DNA of 64,000 bases, taken from assembly GCF_900107095.1 (NCBI RefSeq), contig NZ_FNOR01000010.1, forward strand, positions 146,906 to 210,905. Direction: 5' to 3'. This DNA is from Collimonas sp. OK242. Its GTDB lineage: Bacteria; Pseudomonadota; Gammaproteobacteria; Burkholderiales; Burkholderiaceae_D. This document shows positions 38,240-46,794 of the stretch, piece by piece. Under the pieces are notes generated by a model. It saw only the letters and a list, made by a program, of their open reading frames with translations. It was not told the origin of the DNA and did no database searches. Positions within the stretch are counted from its first letter, which is position 1. Every line of letters starts with the position of its first letter. The translations under genes were made by a program, and so were the position numbers.

Positions 38240-39553
38240 ATGACCAATTTGAATGCCCGTCCAGCCAAGCCTTCCTTGTCCGAACTGACCAGTTGCCTGT
38301 CGGACTACGATCCGCATGCAATGCCGGTCAAGCAGGCGCAAGCCATCATTCACGATTGCATCACGCCAGTCACTGCGGTTGAAAAAGTGGCGCTGCGCAG
38401 CGCCCTTGACCGGGTGCTGGCAAGCGATATCATCTCGCCCATCAATGTCCCGGCGCATGACAACTCGGCCATGGACGGTTATGCGTTCAACGCCGTCGAC
38501 CTGCGGCCCGACGCCGATACTGTGCTAAGCGTGGTCGGCACCGCCCATGCCGGCCGCGCCTACCAAGGAGCGCTGGCGCGCGGCCAGGCGATACGGATCA
38601 TGACCGGCGCTCTGATGCCGGATGGGCTCGATACCGTGATCCCTCAGGAATTTGTGAGCATCCCGTCCGGCAGTCCGGCTGATTCAATCACCATTCCATT
38701 GGCAGCCGTCAAGCCTGGCGCAAATCGCCGCCTGGCTGGCGAAGATCTGAAAGCCGGCTCAACTGCCATCGGCCAAGGCCGCATCCTGCGCCCGGCCGAT
38801 CTCGGTTTGCTGGCGTCGCTAGGGATTGCCGAAATCCCGGTAAGACGCCGGCTGCGCGTGGCATTTTTCTCCACCGGCGACGAATTGCGCTCGGTCGGCG
38901 AAGTGCTGGACGCCGGCTGCGTCTACGACTCCAATCGCTATACCTTGTACGGCATGCTGCAGCGGCTCGGCTGCGACATCATCGACATGGGCGTGGTGGG
39001 CGACGATCCGCAGGCGCTAGCAAGCGCTTTCCGCAGCGCTTGCGAAAACGCCGACGTCATCATCACTTCCGGCGGCGTCTCGGTCGGCGATGCCGATCAC
39101 ACCAGACAAATGATGGCGCAACTGGGCGATGTCGCCTTCTGGAAAATCGGCATGCGCCCGGGCCGCCCGCTGGCGTTCGGCAGCATCGCATCGGCCGGCA
39201 GGCAAGCCCTGTTTTTCGGCCTGCCCGGCAATCCGGTCGCGGTCATGGTGTCGTTTTACTTTTTTGCGCGCGACGCTTTGCTGCAGATGATGGGTGCGCA
39301 AGTCGCGCCATTGCCGTTAATGCGCGCCACCGCCGCCGTCGGCATTCGCAAACGGCCGGGCCGCACGGAATACCAGCGCGGCATCCTGAGCATGAGCGAC
39401 GGCCAGTGGACCGTACGCCCTACCGCGGCGCAGGGCTCGGGCATCTTGCGCTCCATGGCGGAAGCCAATTGCATGATCGTCCTGGCGCATGAGCAGACTG
39501 ACGTGGCAAGCGGCGATACAGTCGAGGTGATCCTGTTTGACGGTTTGATCTGA
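38240..39553 (+). CDS. moeA: Molybdopterin molybdenumtransferase
   Basis: Inserts molybdate into adenylated molybdopterin. The 437-residue protein has the MoeA N-terminal segment VPAHDNSAMDGYAF (about 71-84), the MoCF-binding core TSGGVSVGDADHT (about 274-287) and MRPGRPLAFG, plus the C-terminal domain. The first 25 residues (PAKPSLSELTSCLSDYDPHA) are an extra lead seen in betaproteobacterial MoeA. Confidence 0.97.
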   Translation: MTNLNARPAKPSLSELTSCLSDYDPHAMPVKQAQAIIHDCITPVTAVEKVALRSALDRVLASDIISPINVPAHDNSAMDGYAFNAVDLRPDADTVLSVVGTAHAGRAYQGALARGQAIRIMTGALMPDGLDTVIPQEFVSIPSGSPADSITIPLAAVKPGANRRLAGEDLKAGSTAIGQGRILRPADLGLLASLGIAEIPVRRRLRVAFFSTGDELRSVGEVLDAGCVYDSNRYTLYGMLQRLGCDIIDMGVVGDDPQALASAFRSACENADVIITSGGVSVGDADHTRQMMAQLGDVAFWKIGMRPGRPLAFGSIASAGRQALFFGLPGNPVAVMVSFYFFARDALLQMMGAQVAPLPLMRATAAVGIRKRPGRTEYQRGILSMSDGQWTVRPTAAQGSGILRSMAEANCMIVLAHEQTDVASGDTVEVILFDGLI

Positions 39554-39583
39554 TCCCCGGCGCCAGCCAGGCAAGATAAGAAC

Positions 39584-39685
39584 ATGTTCAAACAATACAG
39601 GCGCGACCTGCAGCAGCTGGGCAGATCTTTCATGCTGGTGTTGATCAGCGAGATGGCGACAAGTCCTCTTTATATATTCCTATGA
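39584..39685 (+). CDS. Very short ORF overlapping a broken acetyltransferase
   Basis: 33-codon ORF (MFKQYRRDLQQLGRSFMLVL...) whose TGA overlaps the ATG of the acetyltransferase remnant (ATGA). The basic start and hydrophobic middle could be a fragment of a larger lost gene. There is no strong ribosome site, so it is listed only because the junction lies in a decayed region. Confidence 0.15.
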   Translation: MFKQYRRDLQQLGRSFMLVLISEMATSPLYIFL

Positions 39686-39932
39686 TCATAAGAACCGCAA
39701 CTGAAGCTGACCTGCTATTGGACGCAGCTTGATGTCTGCCGTTGAAGCCTGGGCTGCGTCGAAAGGTGCCACCGACCTGCGGCTTACCGTATGGGACTTC
39801 AACCAGCGGGTAATTGCCTTTTATGAAGAACTGGGATATCAGACAAGATCGCGCCTGATATGGAAGCCGCTGCAAACCGAGACTGCAGCGGCAACTGCAT
39901 ATGAGTTTCGCCCCGCCCAGCCGCTCAGGTAA
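39682..39932 (+). pseudogene. GNAT acetyltransferase remnant
   Basis: The first 16 codons (MIIRTATEADLLLDAA) look like a GNAT start but end in TGA at 39730-39732. From about 39729 another frame encodes a GNAT C-terminal third (AVEAWAASKGATDLRLTVWD, NQRVIAFYEELGY, ending IWKPLQTETAAATAYEFRPAQPLR). The two pieces abut in different frames and the middle of the domain, roughly 80-90 residues with the acetyl-CoA loop, is missing. This points to an internal deletion rather than a simple frameshift. Confidence 0.75.
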
Positions 39933-39944
39933 GTTTGCACAAGC

Positions 39945-40526
39945 ATGAAACACCGCGATGATCTCAAATCTTTGTTGCTAGCGGATCCGGTGCGGCAACG
40001 TCTGATAGCGCTGGTGCACTCCCTCGATCTGCCCGACTGCTGGATCGCAGCCGGCTTCATCAGAAATGCGGTCTGGGACGCATTGCACGGCAGAGCCCCC
40101 TCAGGCCCCTCCGGAGATGTCGACGTGATTTGGTTCGACTCCTCCAGGAACGGCGCAGACATCGACTTGCAATTGGAAAATCGCCTGAGGAATAGCGATA
40201 ATACGATCGCCTGGTCGGTGAAAAATCAAAGCCGGATGCACGCCCGCAATGGCGATGCGCCCTACCAGTCAAGCTGTGACGCCATGCGGTTCTGGCCGGA
40301 AACGGCAACTGCGGTGGCAGTCAGATACACCGACGGCGATCATCTGGAAATTGCAGCGCCGTTCGGGCTAGACGACCTGTATGCAGCCATCGTCCGACCG
40401 ACACCAAGCTTCATCGATGAAAAACGCGCGCAGTTCAATGAACGCTTGCGGCACAAGAAATGGCTGCTTGGCTGGCCTTTGCTGCGTGTCGAACCCGCCG
40501 GTCACAAGCGGGAAAGCGTGGACTGA
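39945..40526 (+). CDS. Nucleotidyltransferase-family protein (DUF925)
   Basis: 193-residue protein resembling the DUF925 nucleotidyltransferase-like family. It shows LPDCWIAAGFIRNAVWDAL (about 30-48) followed by the acidic DVDVIWFD (about 60-67; metal-binding Asp pair) and QSRMHARNGDAPYQSSCDAMRFWPET. Physiological substrate is unknown. Its 3' end overlaps the convergent DUF1810 gene by 25 bp, so the two transcripts are complementary at their ends. Confidence 0.85.
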   Translation: MKHRDDLKSLLLADPVRQRLIALVHSLDLPDCWIAAGFIRNAVWDALHGRAPSGPSGDVDVIWFDSSRNGADIDLQLENRLRNSDNTIAWSVKNQSRMHARNGDAPYQSSCDAMRFWPETATAVAVRYTDGDHLEIAAPFGLDDLYAAIVRPTPSFIDEKRAQFNERLRHKKWLLGWPLLRVEPAGHKRESVD

Positions 40527-40936
40527 TCCGGCTCTCCGTCAAAATATTTCCGCAAGCAGTCGTTGAAAATTTGATCGTCGGGAGCGGCTTTGGCAAACAA
40601 GGTCATTGAAGATTGAAATTTCATGTAGTCCGGATAGCCGAATATATCTTCTATCGAAGCTCCGTCGACAGCGTCGACCAGCCGGCTGCACTCCAGCAGC
40701 CGCGGCCCAAGCAGCGGATGCGCCCGATACGCCTTGGCTTCCTCGATCGAAGAGATGGCATACTTGAATGCCATCTCGCTGCGGCCCAATCCCTGAATCT
40801 GGGGAAAAATGAACCACATCCAATGACTTCGTTTCCGGCCCTTGCTGAGTTCTTCGCGTACGATATCGAAGATTAGCTGTTGGGCAGTCACGAAGCGCTG
40901 CAGATTGTATTGATCGTTCACGTCTTTCTCCCTCAT
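40502..40936 (-). CDS. DUF1810 protein
   Basis: 144-residue protein of the DUF1810 family: LQRFVTAQQLIFDIVREEL near the N terminus, then RSHWMWFIFPQIQGLG (about 37-52) and YRAHPLLGPRL. The family is also called calpastatin-like in older annotations, without evidence. Function is unknown. It is convergent with the DUF925 gene (25-bp overlap) and divergent from the VOC gene, whose start is 17 bp away. Confidence 0.9.
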   Translation of the reverse strand: MREKDVNDQYNLQRFVTAQQLIFDIVREELSKGRKRSHWMWFIFPQIQGLGRSEMAFKYAISSIEEAKAYRAHPLLGPRLLECSRLVDAVDGASIEDIFGYPDYMKFQSSMTLFAKAAPDDQIFNDCLRKYFDGEPDQSTLSRL

Positions 40937-40953
40937 ATCGAAAGGAAAAACCC

Positions 40954-41349
40954 TTGATCTCTCATGTCTTTGTCGGCGTCACCGATTTTCAGCGCGGGTT
41001 CCGGTTTTATTCGGCTGTCATGGATACCCTGGGCCTGCAGCTGAAATTCTGCGATACAGACAAACCGTGGGCGGGCTGGATGGCAAGCGGCAAGGCGCGC
41101 CCCCTGTTCGTCATCGGTTCGCCTTACAACGGCGAAATGGCTACTGCCGGCAACGGCCAAATGATCGCGCTGCTCGCCCCGACTCGGGCTGCCGTAGCCA
41201 ACGCTTATGCGGCCGCTCTGAAAAACGGCGGCCGGTGCGAAGGCGCGCCCGGTTTACGCCCCGAATATCATGCCGATTATTACGGCGCCTATTTCCGCGA
41301 TGCCGACGGCAACAAGATGTGCGTTTGCTGTCACGATGCCGCGGCTTAG
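40954..41349 (+). CDS. VOC (glyoxalase/bleomycin-resistance fold) protein
   Basis: 131-residue single vicinal-oxygen-chelate domain: ISHVFVGVTDFQRGFRFYSAVM at the start and YYGAYFRDADGNKMCVCCH at the end, with metal-ligand candidates His4 and Glu/His near the C terminus. The start is a TTG at 40954-40956 preceded by AAAGGA at about 8 bases; ISHVFVGV is the usual family start, which supports it. Substrate unknown. Confidence 0.88.
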   Translation: MISHVFVGVTDFQRGFRFYSAVMDTLGLQLKFCDTDKPWAGWMASGKARPLFVIGSPYNGEMATAGNGQMIALLAPTRAAVANAYAAALKNGGRCEGAPGLRPEYHADYYGAYFRDADGNKMCVCCHDAAA

Positions 41350-41380
41350 AACTTGCCTGCGCACCGTCGTCACGTGAAAA

Positions 41381-41410
41381 CAGGACATCAATTCAAGTAC
41401 TGATGTCCTG
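41381..41410 (-). terminator. Terminator of the lipoprotein gene
   Basis: Perfect 10-bp stem CAGGACATCA/TGATGTCCTG with a 10-base loop, followed on the minus strand by TTTTC. It lies between the convergent VOC and lipoprotein genes and may end both transcripts, though the plus-strand side lacks a T-tract. Confidence 0.65.
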
Positions 41411-41449
41411 CGGAAAAGCACAACTTTAATTGTCAGAAAAGCGCTGGCG

Positions 41450-41713
41450 TCAAAACGACGTGCATTGGATTAAGCCAGGGTGCCCAAAGCAGGTTGTCGT
41501 AGCCGGGTAACGTTCGGTATTGTCTTTTGTATCCAGCCGCAGCACGCAGTTGCGCCATTCGTTGGAATTGCTTTTATATCCCAGTCTGTCGCAAGCCGGT
41601 CCGTAGATGCGCATCATCTGGTCGACGTCGCGTTGCGCCTGAGCGGCACGTTCGGCATCCGTCGCGCAACCGGCCAGCATGGCGACCGCCGCCAGGATCA
41701 TGAGTGTACGCAT
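41450..41713 (-). CDS. Small putative lipoprotein
   Basis: 87-residue protein starting MRTLMILAAVAMLAGCATDA, with a lipobox LAGC and predicted lipidated Cys16. The mature part has AQRDVDQMMRIYGPACDRLGYK and four further Cys residues (ACDRLGY, RNCVLRL, TTCFGHP, IQCTSF), which could form two disulfides. GGAG precedes the ATG at 41711-41713. I recognise no named family beyond small secreted lipoproteins of Burkholderiales. Confidence 0.8.
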   Translation of the reverse strand: MRTLMILAAVAMLAGCATDAERAAQAQRDVDQMMRIYGPACDRLGYKSNSNEWRNCVLRLDTKDNTERYPATTTCFGHPGLIQCTSF

Positions 41714-42231
41714 GATAAGCTCCTTTCTTTCGGTTCTGTTCAGCGAGCTTCGGCGAACTCCCGCCTTTACTTGCCCAGCAAATGCGCGGCTATTCGAAAC
41801 TACCCGCCCAATGCTTGCCATGGCAATAGTATAGGTCAGAGCTTATTACTTAACCATTTCCGACCATGCATAGTTGCTACCAGATGTAACCGGCGACAAG
41901 CTGACAAAAGCTAAAAATTATTTTATTGAGCATTCTTGTAAGTAGTAATAATTCTCACTTACAATAAAATCTGCGCAATACATTCACGTAGATTGCCACC
42001 CTCGCATACTTCTCTCTTTCCAGCCAGCCGCATCCCCAGCGTCGCCAGCCACTCAACAAGTTTGATTGTTTTGGAGCACGACGCTTTGCCCAATCGCATA
42101 TCGTCAGGACTTGCCTGGGGATTGAGGTCGAAGTGATACGGCAAGCAGGAAAGGCGCCGTTCGCGATGCCTTGCATGGCCTGATGTCGATCTGCACGGAG
42201 CCGGCCATAAGACGACACCGGGGATGTTGCT
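41714..42231. other. Intergenic region between lipoprotein gene and rmuC
   Basis: 518 bases, AT-rich in the middle (41900-41970). A minus-strand ORF at 41959-42144 beginning with TTG (LPYHFDLNPQASPDDMRLGK...) has reasonable codon use but no ribosome site or family; I rate it about 0.25. A hairpin with arms TTGTAAGT/ACTTACAA (41936-41943, 41957-41964) encloses the Fur-like sequence listed separately. Confidence 0.5.
41944..41962. promoter_or_regulatory. Possible Fur-like site
   Basis: AGTAATAATTCTCACTTAC matches the 19-bp Fur consensus at about 11 positions, mainly in the core TAAT.AT...TCA. It lies about 230 bp upstream of the lipoprotein gene, and no iron-uptake gene is adjacent, so the match may be fortuitous. 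Confidence 0.2.
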
Positions 42232-43707
42232 TCAGCTTTCGTCGTCAGGCGCCAGTTCCGGCTCTTTACCCAACAGGCGCTGCGCCGCATCGCTCGGCAA
42301 TGCCTCCACCGATTTCAACTTGCGCGCCATCTGGCGGCTGCGCACTTCCGCCTGGTCGATATTCTTGGCGGCCCGTTCCAGCGTCAATTTGGTCGCCGCC
42401 AGCACGTCGCCGAACTTGCCGAATTCGGTCTTGACCGCGCCCAGCACCTGCCATACTTCGGACGAACGCTTCTCCAGCGCCAGCGTCCGGAATCCCATCT
42501 GCAGGCTGTTCAGCAAGGCCGACAAGGTAGACGGCCCGGCAATGCTGATCCTGTGCAGCCGCTGCAATTCATCGGCCAGGCCGGGACGGCGCATGACTTC
42601 GGCATACAGGCCTTCGGTCGGCAGGAACAGGATGGCGAAATCGGTGGTCAGCGGCGGCGACAGGTATTTCTCGGCAATCGTCTTGGCTTCGCCGCGCACC
42701 GCACGCTCCAGTTCGCGCGAAGCCAATGCCACACCCTCGGCATCGGCGCGATCGGCGGCGTCGGCCAGGCGTTCGTATTGTTCTTTCGGGAACTTGGCGT
42801 CGATCGGCATCCACACCGGCGTACCGCCATCGTCATTGCCGGGTAGCTTGATAGCGAACTCGACCCGCTCGCCGCTGCCGGGAACGGTTTCCACATTCTT
42901 GGCGTATTGCTCGGGCGTCAGCACTTGCTCCAGCAACATCTCAAGCTGCACTTCGCCCCAGGTGCCGCGCGTCTTGACGTTGGTCAGCACGCGCTTGAGG
43001 TCGCCGACGCCGATGGCCAGCTGCTGCATCTCGCCCAGGCCCTGATGTACTTTTTCCAGGCGGTCGGAGACGATCTTGAACGATTCGCCCAGGCGCTGCT
43101 CCAGCGTTGCGTGCAATTTTTCATCCACGGTCTTGCGCATTTCTTCGAGGCGCAAGCCGTTGTCGTTTTGCAGATCCTTGATCTTGGCTTCCAGCGTGGC
43201 GCGCACTTCCGCCATCCGTTGCGCATTCGATTCGGTGAGTGCCGCCAAGGTCTGGTTCAGCGTGTCGCCGAAGCGCTTGAGCGACTGTGCCTGCTCCTCG
43301 CGATTGGTCTGCGCCTGCTGGTTCATCGCCAGCCGCATGCTGTCGAGCTGCTGGGCGTTGGTTTCATTGAGCTTGACCAGTTGCTGGGCAAAGGCATCGA
43401 TCTGGTTGTTTTGCAAAGTCGCGACGCTGGTCATTTGCGCGGCCAGGGTTTGCTGCAGCTGGCCGAAATTACTGCCCAGCTCCTGGCGCATGCCTTGCGC
43501 GCTGGTTTGCACCTCGCTGCGCAGTTCGCGTTGCTGGCGCTCGCCGCGATCTTGTTGATCCTGCTGGAGGCCTTGCAGATCGCTCTGCAATTGCTGCAGT
43601 TGCTGCGCCGGATCCGTGCCGCGTGAACTGCGCACGATGGCGATAATTTGCAGCACGATGATAACGGCGGCAACGGCTAGCAAGATGAGCAACTCTGATG
43701 ATGTCAT
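42232..43707 (-). CDS. rmuC: DNA recombination protein RmuC
   Basis: 491-residue protein of the RmuC family, which limits rearrangements at inverted repeats. One N-terminal membrane segment (about 5-23) is followed by a long coiled coil rich in Gln (about 35-210) and the PD-(D/E)XK-like RmuC domain (about 225-420) with KTRGTWGEVQLEMLLEQVL and VWMPIDAKFPKEQYERL. The C terminus is a charged tail (ELAPDDES). Confidence 0.95.
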   Translation of the reverse strand: MTSSELLILLAVAAVIIVLQIIAIVRSSRGTDPAQQLQQLQSDLQGLQQDQQDRGERQQRELRSEVQTSAQGMRQELGSNFGQLQQTLAAQMTSVATLQNNQIDAFAQQLVKLNETNAQQLDSMRLAMNQQAQTNREEQAQSLKRFGDTLNQTLAALTESNAQRMAEVRATLEAKIKDLQNDNGLRLEEMRKTVDEKLHATLEQRLGESFKIVSDRLEKVHQGLGEMQQLAIGVGDLKRVLTNVKTRGTWGEVQLEMLLEQVLTPEQYAKNVETVPGSGERVEFAIKLPGNDDGGTPVWMPIDAKFPKEQYERLADAADRADAEGVALASRELERAVRGEAKTIAEKYLSPPLTTDFAILFLPTEGLYAEVMRRPGLADELQRLHRISIAGPSTLSALLNSLQMGFRTLALEKRSSEVWQVLGAVKTEFGKFGDVLAATKLTLERAAKNIDQAEVRSRQMARKLKSVEALPSDAAQRLLGKEPELAPDDES

Positions 43708-43778
43708 GTATTCCTGAATTGATTGAAAACTGCGAAATTGAAAACGGCAAAACTGTGGAACTATGGGCTACAGCGAAA

Positions 43779-44216
43779 TCACGGCTGAATGTCAGCTTTG
43801 TTGCGCATCCAGTCCGCAGTCTGGAAGAAAGACGTCAGCAAATGCTCCTGCAGCCCTTCCTCCATGCCGACATCCTGCATCGCCAGCGCCATGCAGCGCA
43901 GCCACTGGTCGCGCTCCGGCGAAGCAATCGCATACGGTAAATGACGGGCGCGCAGGCGCGGATGGCCGAATTGCTCTATATACAAATCGGGGCCGCCGCT
44001 CCAGCCGCTTAAAAACCAGTAAAACTTGTCGCGCGAACCATCGAGGGTAGTCGGATGCAAGGCCCGGATCACGGAAAATTGCGGCTCCAGGTCCATCAGG
44101 TCGTAAAAACGGTCGACCAGTTCGCGCAGCTTGCCGGCGCCGCCTATCATGTCGTAGAGGCTGGCTGGCTGCTGATCCGCTGGCTCGGTGGCGGTAGGTG
44201 TGTGTTCTGTAGTCAT
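43779..44216 (-). CDS. Group II truncated haemoglobin
   Basis: 145-residue 2-on-2 globin. It has SLYDMIGGAGKLRELVDRFYDLMD (about 20-43), the family segment LSGWSGGPDLYIEQFGHPRLRARH with the proximal His in FGHP (near residue 80) and DQWLRCMALAMQDV, whose Trp is the distal-pocket residue of group II. The first 18 residues are a polar lead. Group II globins bind oxygen or NO; the role here is unproven. Confidence 0.92.
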   Translation of the reverse strand: MTTEHTPTATEPADQQPASLYDMIGGAGKLRELVDRFYDLMDLEPQFSVIRALHPTTLDGSRDKFYWFLSGWSGGPDLYIEQFGHPRLRARHLPYAIASPERDQWLRCMALAMQDVGMEEGLQEHLLTSFFQTADWMRNKADIQP

Positions 44217-44289
44217 GGGGAAGAATGATAGCGTAAGCCGGCATTATCCCCGAAATGACGCCGCAGGGTGCCGAATCAGGTCTCGCGAC

Positions 44290-46794
44290 TCAGGCCTCGC
44301 GCAAGGTTTGCAACGGCGGTTGATTCAGCACATGCCGCAATCCGATCCAGCCGCCGGCAAATGTGCAGACCGTACCGATCGCCATCCCGGCCAGCCATAC
44401 CAGCGGGCTGAAGGTCCAGGTAAAGTTGAATACATAATGCGCCAGGGCCCAGCCGATTGCCGCCGCGCCGCTGGCCGCCAGGAAACCGGCGAGACTGCCG
44501 ATCAGGCCGAATTCTATCCATTGCGATCGCGACAATTGCTTGCGGGTTGCACCCAGCGCACGCAACAGGCCGGCCTCGCGGGTCCGTTCGTCTTGCGATC
44601 CGATCAGCGCCGCATACAGCACCAGCGCACCTGACAACAGCGTAAACAGGAAAAGGAATTCGACCGCCGCTACAACCTGATCGATCACGCCCTGGATCTG
44701 CTTGATGACGCTGCCGATATCGACCACCGTCAGGTTCGGAAAATCCCGTGTCAGTTCGTTGCTGAAATTGGCGCGTGCATCCGGCAAATTGAAAGCGGTG
44801 ATCCAGGTTTGCGGCATGGCGTTCATCAGCTTGGGGTTGAGAATCACAAAGAAATTGACGCGCATCGAGCCCCACTCCAGCTTGCGCAAGCTGGTAATCG
44901 GCGCACTCACCAGCTGGCCGGCGATATCGAACTGCAATGTATCGCCAAGCTTCAGGTTCAAGGTCTTGGCCAGGCCTTCCTCAACGGAGGCGGCAGCTTG
45001 CGTATCGTCAAACCAGCGGCCGGCGCTCACCGTGTTCTGGGCCGGCAGCTGGTTCATGGTGGACAGGTTGAATTCGCGGTCAACCAGGCGCTTGGCCTTG
45101 TCTTCGGGATAAGTATCGGCGGTGATCGGCTTGCCGTTGACCTGGGTCAGGCGGCCGCGAATCATGGGAAACAGCTGCGGCTGGACGACGCCGATCGCCT
45201 GCAAGCGGTGCGTAATATCGGCGCGTTGATCATCCTGGATATTGATCACGAAGCGATTGGGTGCATCGACCGGCGTGGCCTGACGCCAGGCGCCGACCAG
45301 ATCGCCGCGGATGACTGTCAGCAGCAACAAAGCCATCAAACCCAGCGACAAGGCGACAATCTGCACGATGGTCGCCACCGGCCGCCGCTGTAAAGCAGTC
45401 AACGCAAAGCGCCAGCTCGGATTACGCGACAAACTACGCACATGGCGCGAGGCTTTCAGCGCCAGCCAGCCCAGCAAGGCGAACACGGCAAAACCGCCCA
45501 AAAACCCGAGCGCGGTCAGCAAACCCAGTTTCAGGTCGCCCGCCTGCCATAACAGCAAGCCGACAAATGTCAGCGTGCCCAGCCCGTAGGTTGCCAGCAC
45601 CAACGCTTGCGGCGCATCTTGTTCACGCCGGATCACGCGGTTATGCGGCACATTACGCAGTTGCAGGATAGGCGGCAAGGCGAAGCCGGTCAGCAGCAGC
45701 ATACCAGTGATCAAACCTTGCAAAGCCGGCATCACGCTGGCGCCCGGCAAATCGCTGGCGACAAATTTCCCCAGCAGGTCGAGCAACATGAAATGCGCGC
45801 CGAAACCGAGCACTACGCCAATCAGGCTGCCGGCCAGGCCGAGCAGCAGAAATTCCAGCAAATATAATTGCGTCACCTGATTTTGCGTCAGGCCCAGACA
45901 GCGCAACATGGCGCAGGCATCCAGGTGGCGCAGCATGAAGCGGCGCGCCGCCATCGCCACCGCAACGGCCGCCAGCAAGGCTGACAACAAGCCGACCAGA
46001 GACAGGAATTGCTGGCCGCGATCGAGTGTCGCGCGCATTTCAGGGCGACCGTTTTCCAGGCCCTCGATGCGCACGCCTTTGAGGTTTTCGCGGCTGATAT
46101 CGCGCTCTACCCATTTCTGGAAATCCTGCACCTGTTGCGGGGTGCCGGCCAGCAGCAAACGATAGGTAATCCGCGAGCCGTCCTGGATCAGGTTGGTCGA
46201 TGCCAGATCGGCCATGGACAACATCACGCGCGGCGCGAAATTGATGAAGCCGCTACCACGGTCGGGTTCGACCACCAGCACTTTGGCGATCTTGAAAGTA
46301 CGGTCGCCGAGCTTGAGCGGATCGCCCACCGCCAGGTTCAGCGCGCTCAGCATATTGGCATCCAGCCAGACTGTGCCTGCGGCTGGAATCTGCCGGGTTT
46401 TGGCGTCCGTGCCGCCGACGCTAGCGGCGACCACCAGGGCGCCGCGCAGCGGGTAGCCGGCGCTGACCGCTTTCAGCGAAGCCAGCTGCGACCTGGCGCG
46501 CTCGCCCTCGCCGGCGATGGCCATGCTGGGAAACACAACCGTGTCAGCCGAAGTCAGCTGACGGCGCTCGGCCTCTTTACGCCAGCTGGGGGGAATGCGC
46601 TGATCGCCGGAAATCAGTAAGTCGGCGCCCAGCAACTGGTGGGCGTCGCGGTTCAGCCCGGCGCGCATCCGGTCTACAAAAAAGCCGACTGCCGATAAGG
46701 AGGCAACGGCCACGATCAAAGCGATCAGCAAGAAACGTAATTCGCCCGCGCGCCAGTCGCGCTGGGTCATGCGTAGAGACTGCAAAAAAATCAT
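44290..46794 (-). CDS. FtsX-type ABC permease (YbbP-like), orphan
   Basis: 834-residue membrane protein with two FtsX/MacB-type permease modules. An N-terminal membrane segment (about 20-42) precedes a large periplasmic domain (about 45-260), then clusters of membrane segments (about 260-500 including the central pair) and a second periplasmic domain (about 520-700), ending in a final bundle with the pattern GALVLYAALIGSQDERTREAGLLRALGAT. E. coli YbbP works with ATPase YbbA, but no ATPase gene is next to it. Its ATG overlaps the upstream DUF4126 stop by four bases. Confidence 0.9.
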   Translation of the reverse strand: MIFLQSLRMTQRDWRAGELRFLLIALIVAVASLSAVGFFVDRMRAGLNRDAHQLLGADLLISGDQRIPPSWRKEAERRQLTSADTVVFPSMAIAGEGERARSQLASLKAVSAGYPLRGALVVAASVGGTDAKTRQIPAAGTVWLDANMLSALNLAVGDPLKLGDRTFKIAKVLVVEPDRGSGFINFAPRVMLSMADLASTNLIQDGSRITYRLLLAGTPQQVQDFQKWVERDISRENLKGVRIEGLENGRPEMRATLDRGQQFLSLVGLLSALLAAVAVAMAARRFMLRHLDACAMLRCLGLTQNQVTQLYLLEFLLLGLAGSLIGVVLGFGAHFMLLDLLGKFVASDLPGASVMPALQGLITGMLLLTGFALPPILQLRNVPHNRVIRREQDAPQALVLATYGLGTLTFVGLLLWQAGDLKLGLLTALGFLGGFAVFALLGWLALKASRHVRSLSRNPSWRFALTALQRRPVATIVQIVALSLGLMALLLLTVIRGDLVGAWRQATPVDAPNRFVINIQDDQRADITHRLQAIGVVQPQLFPMIRGRLTQVNGKPITADTYPEDKAKRLVDREFNLSTMNQLPAQNTVSAGRWFDDTQAAASVEEGLAKTLNLKLGDTLQFDIAGQLVSAPITSLRKLEWGSMRVNFFVILNPKLMNAMPQTWITAFNLPDARANFSNELTRDFPNLTVVDIGSVIKQIQGVIDQVVAAVEFLFLFTLLSGALVLYAALIGSQDERTREAGLLRALGATRKQLSRSQWIEFGLIGSLAGFLAASGAAAIGWALAHYVFNFTWTFSPLVWLAGMAIGTVCTFAGGWIGLRHVLNQPPLQTLREA

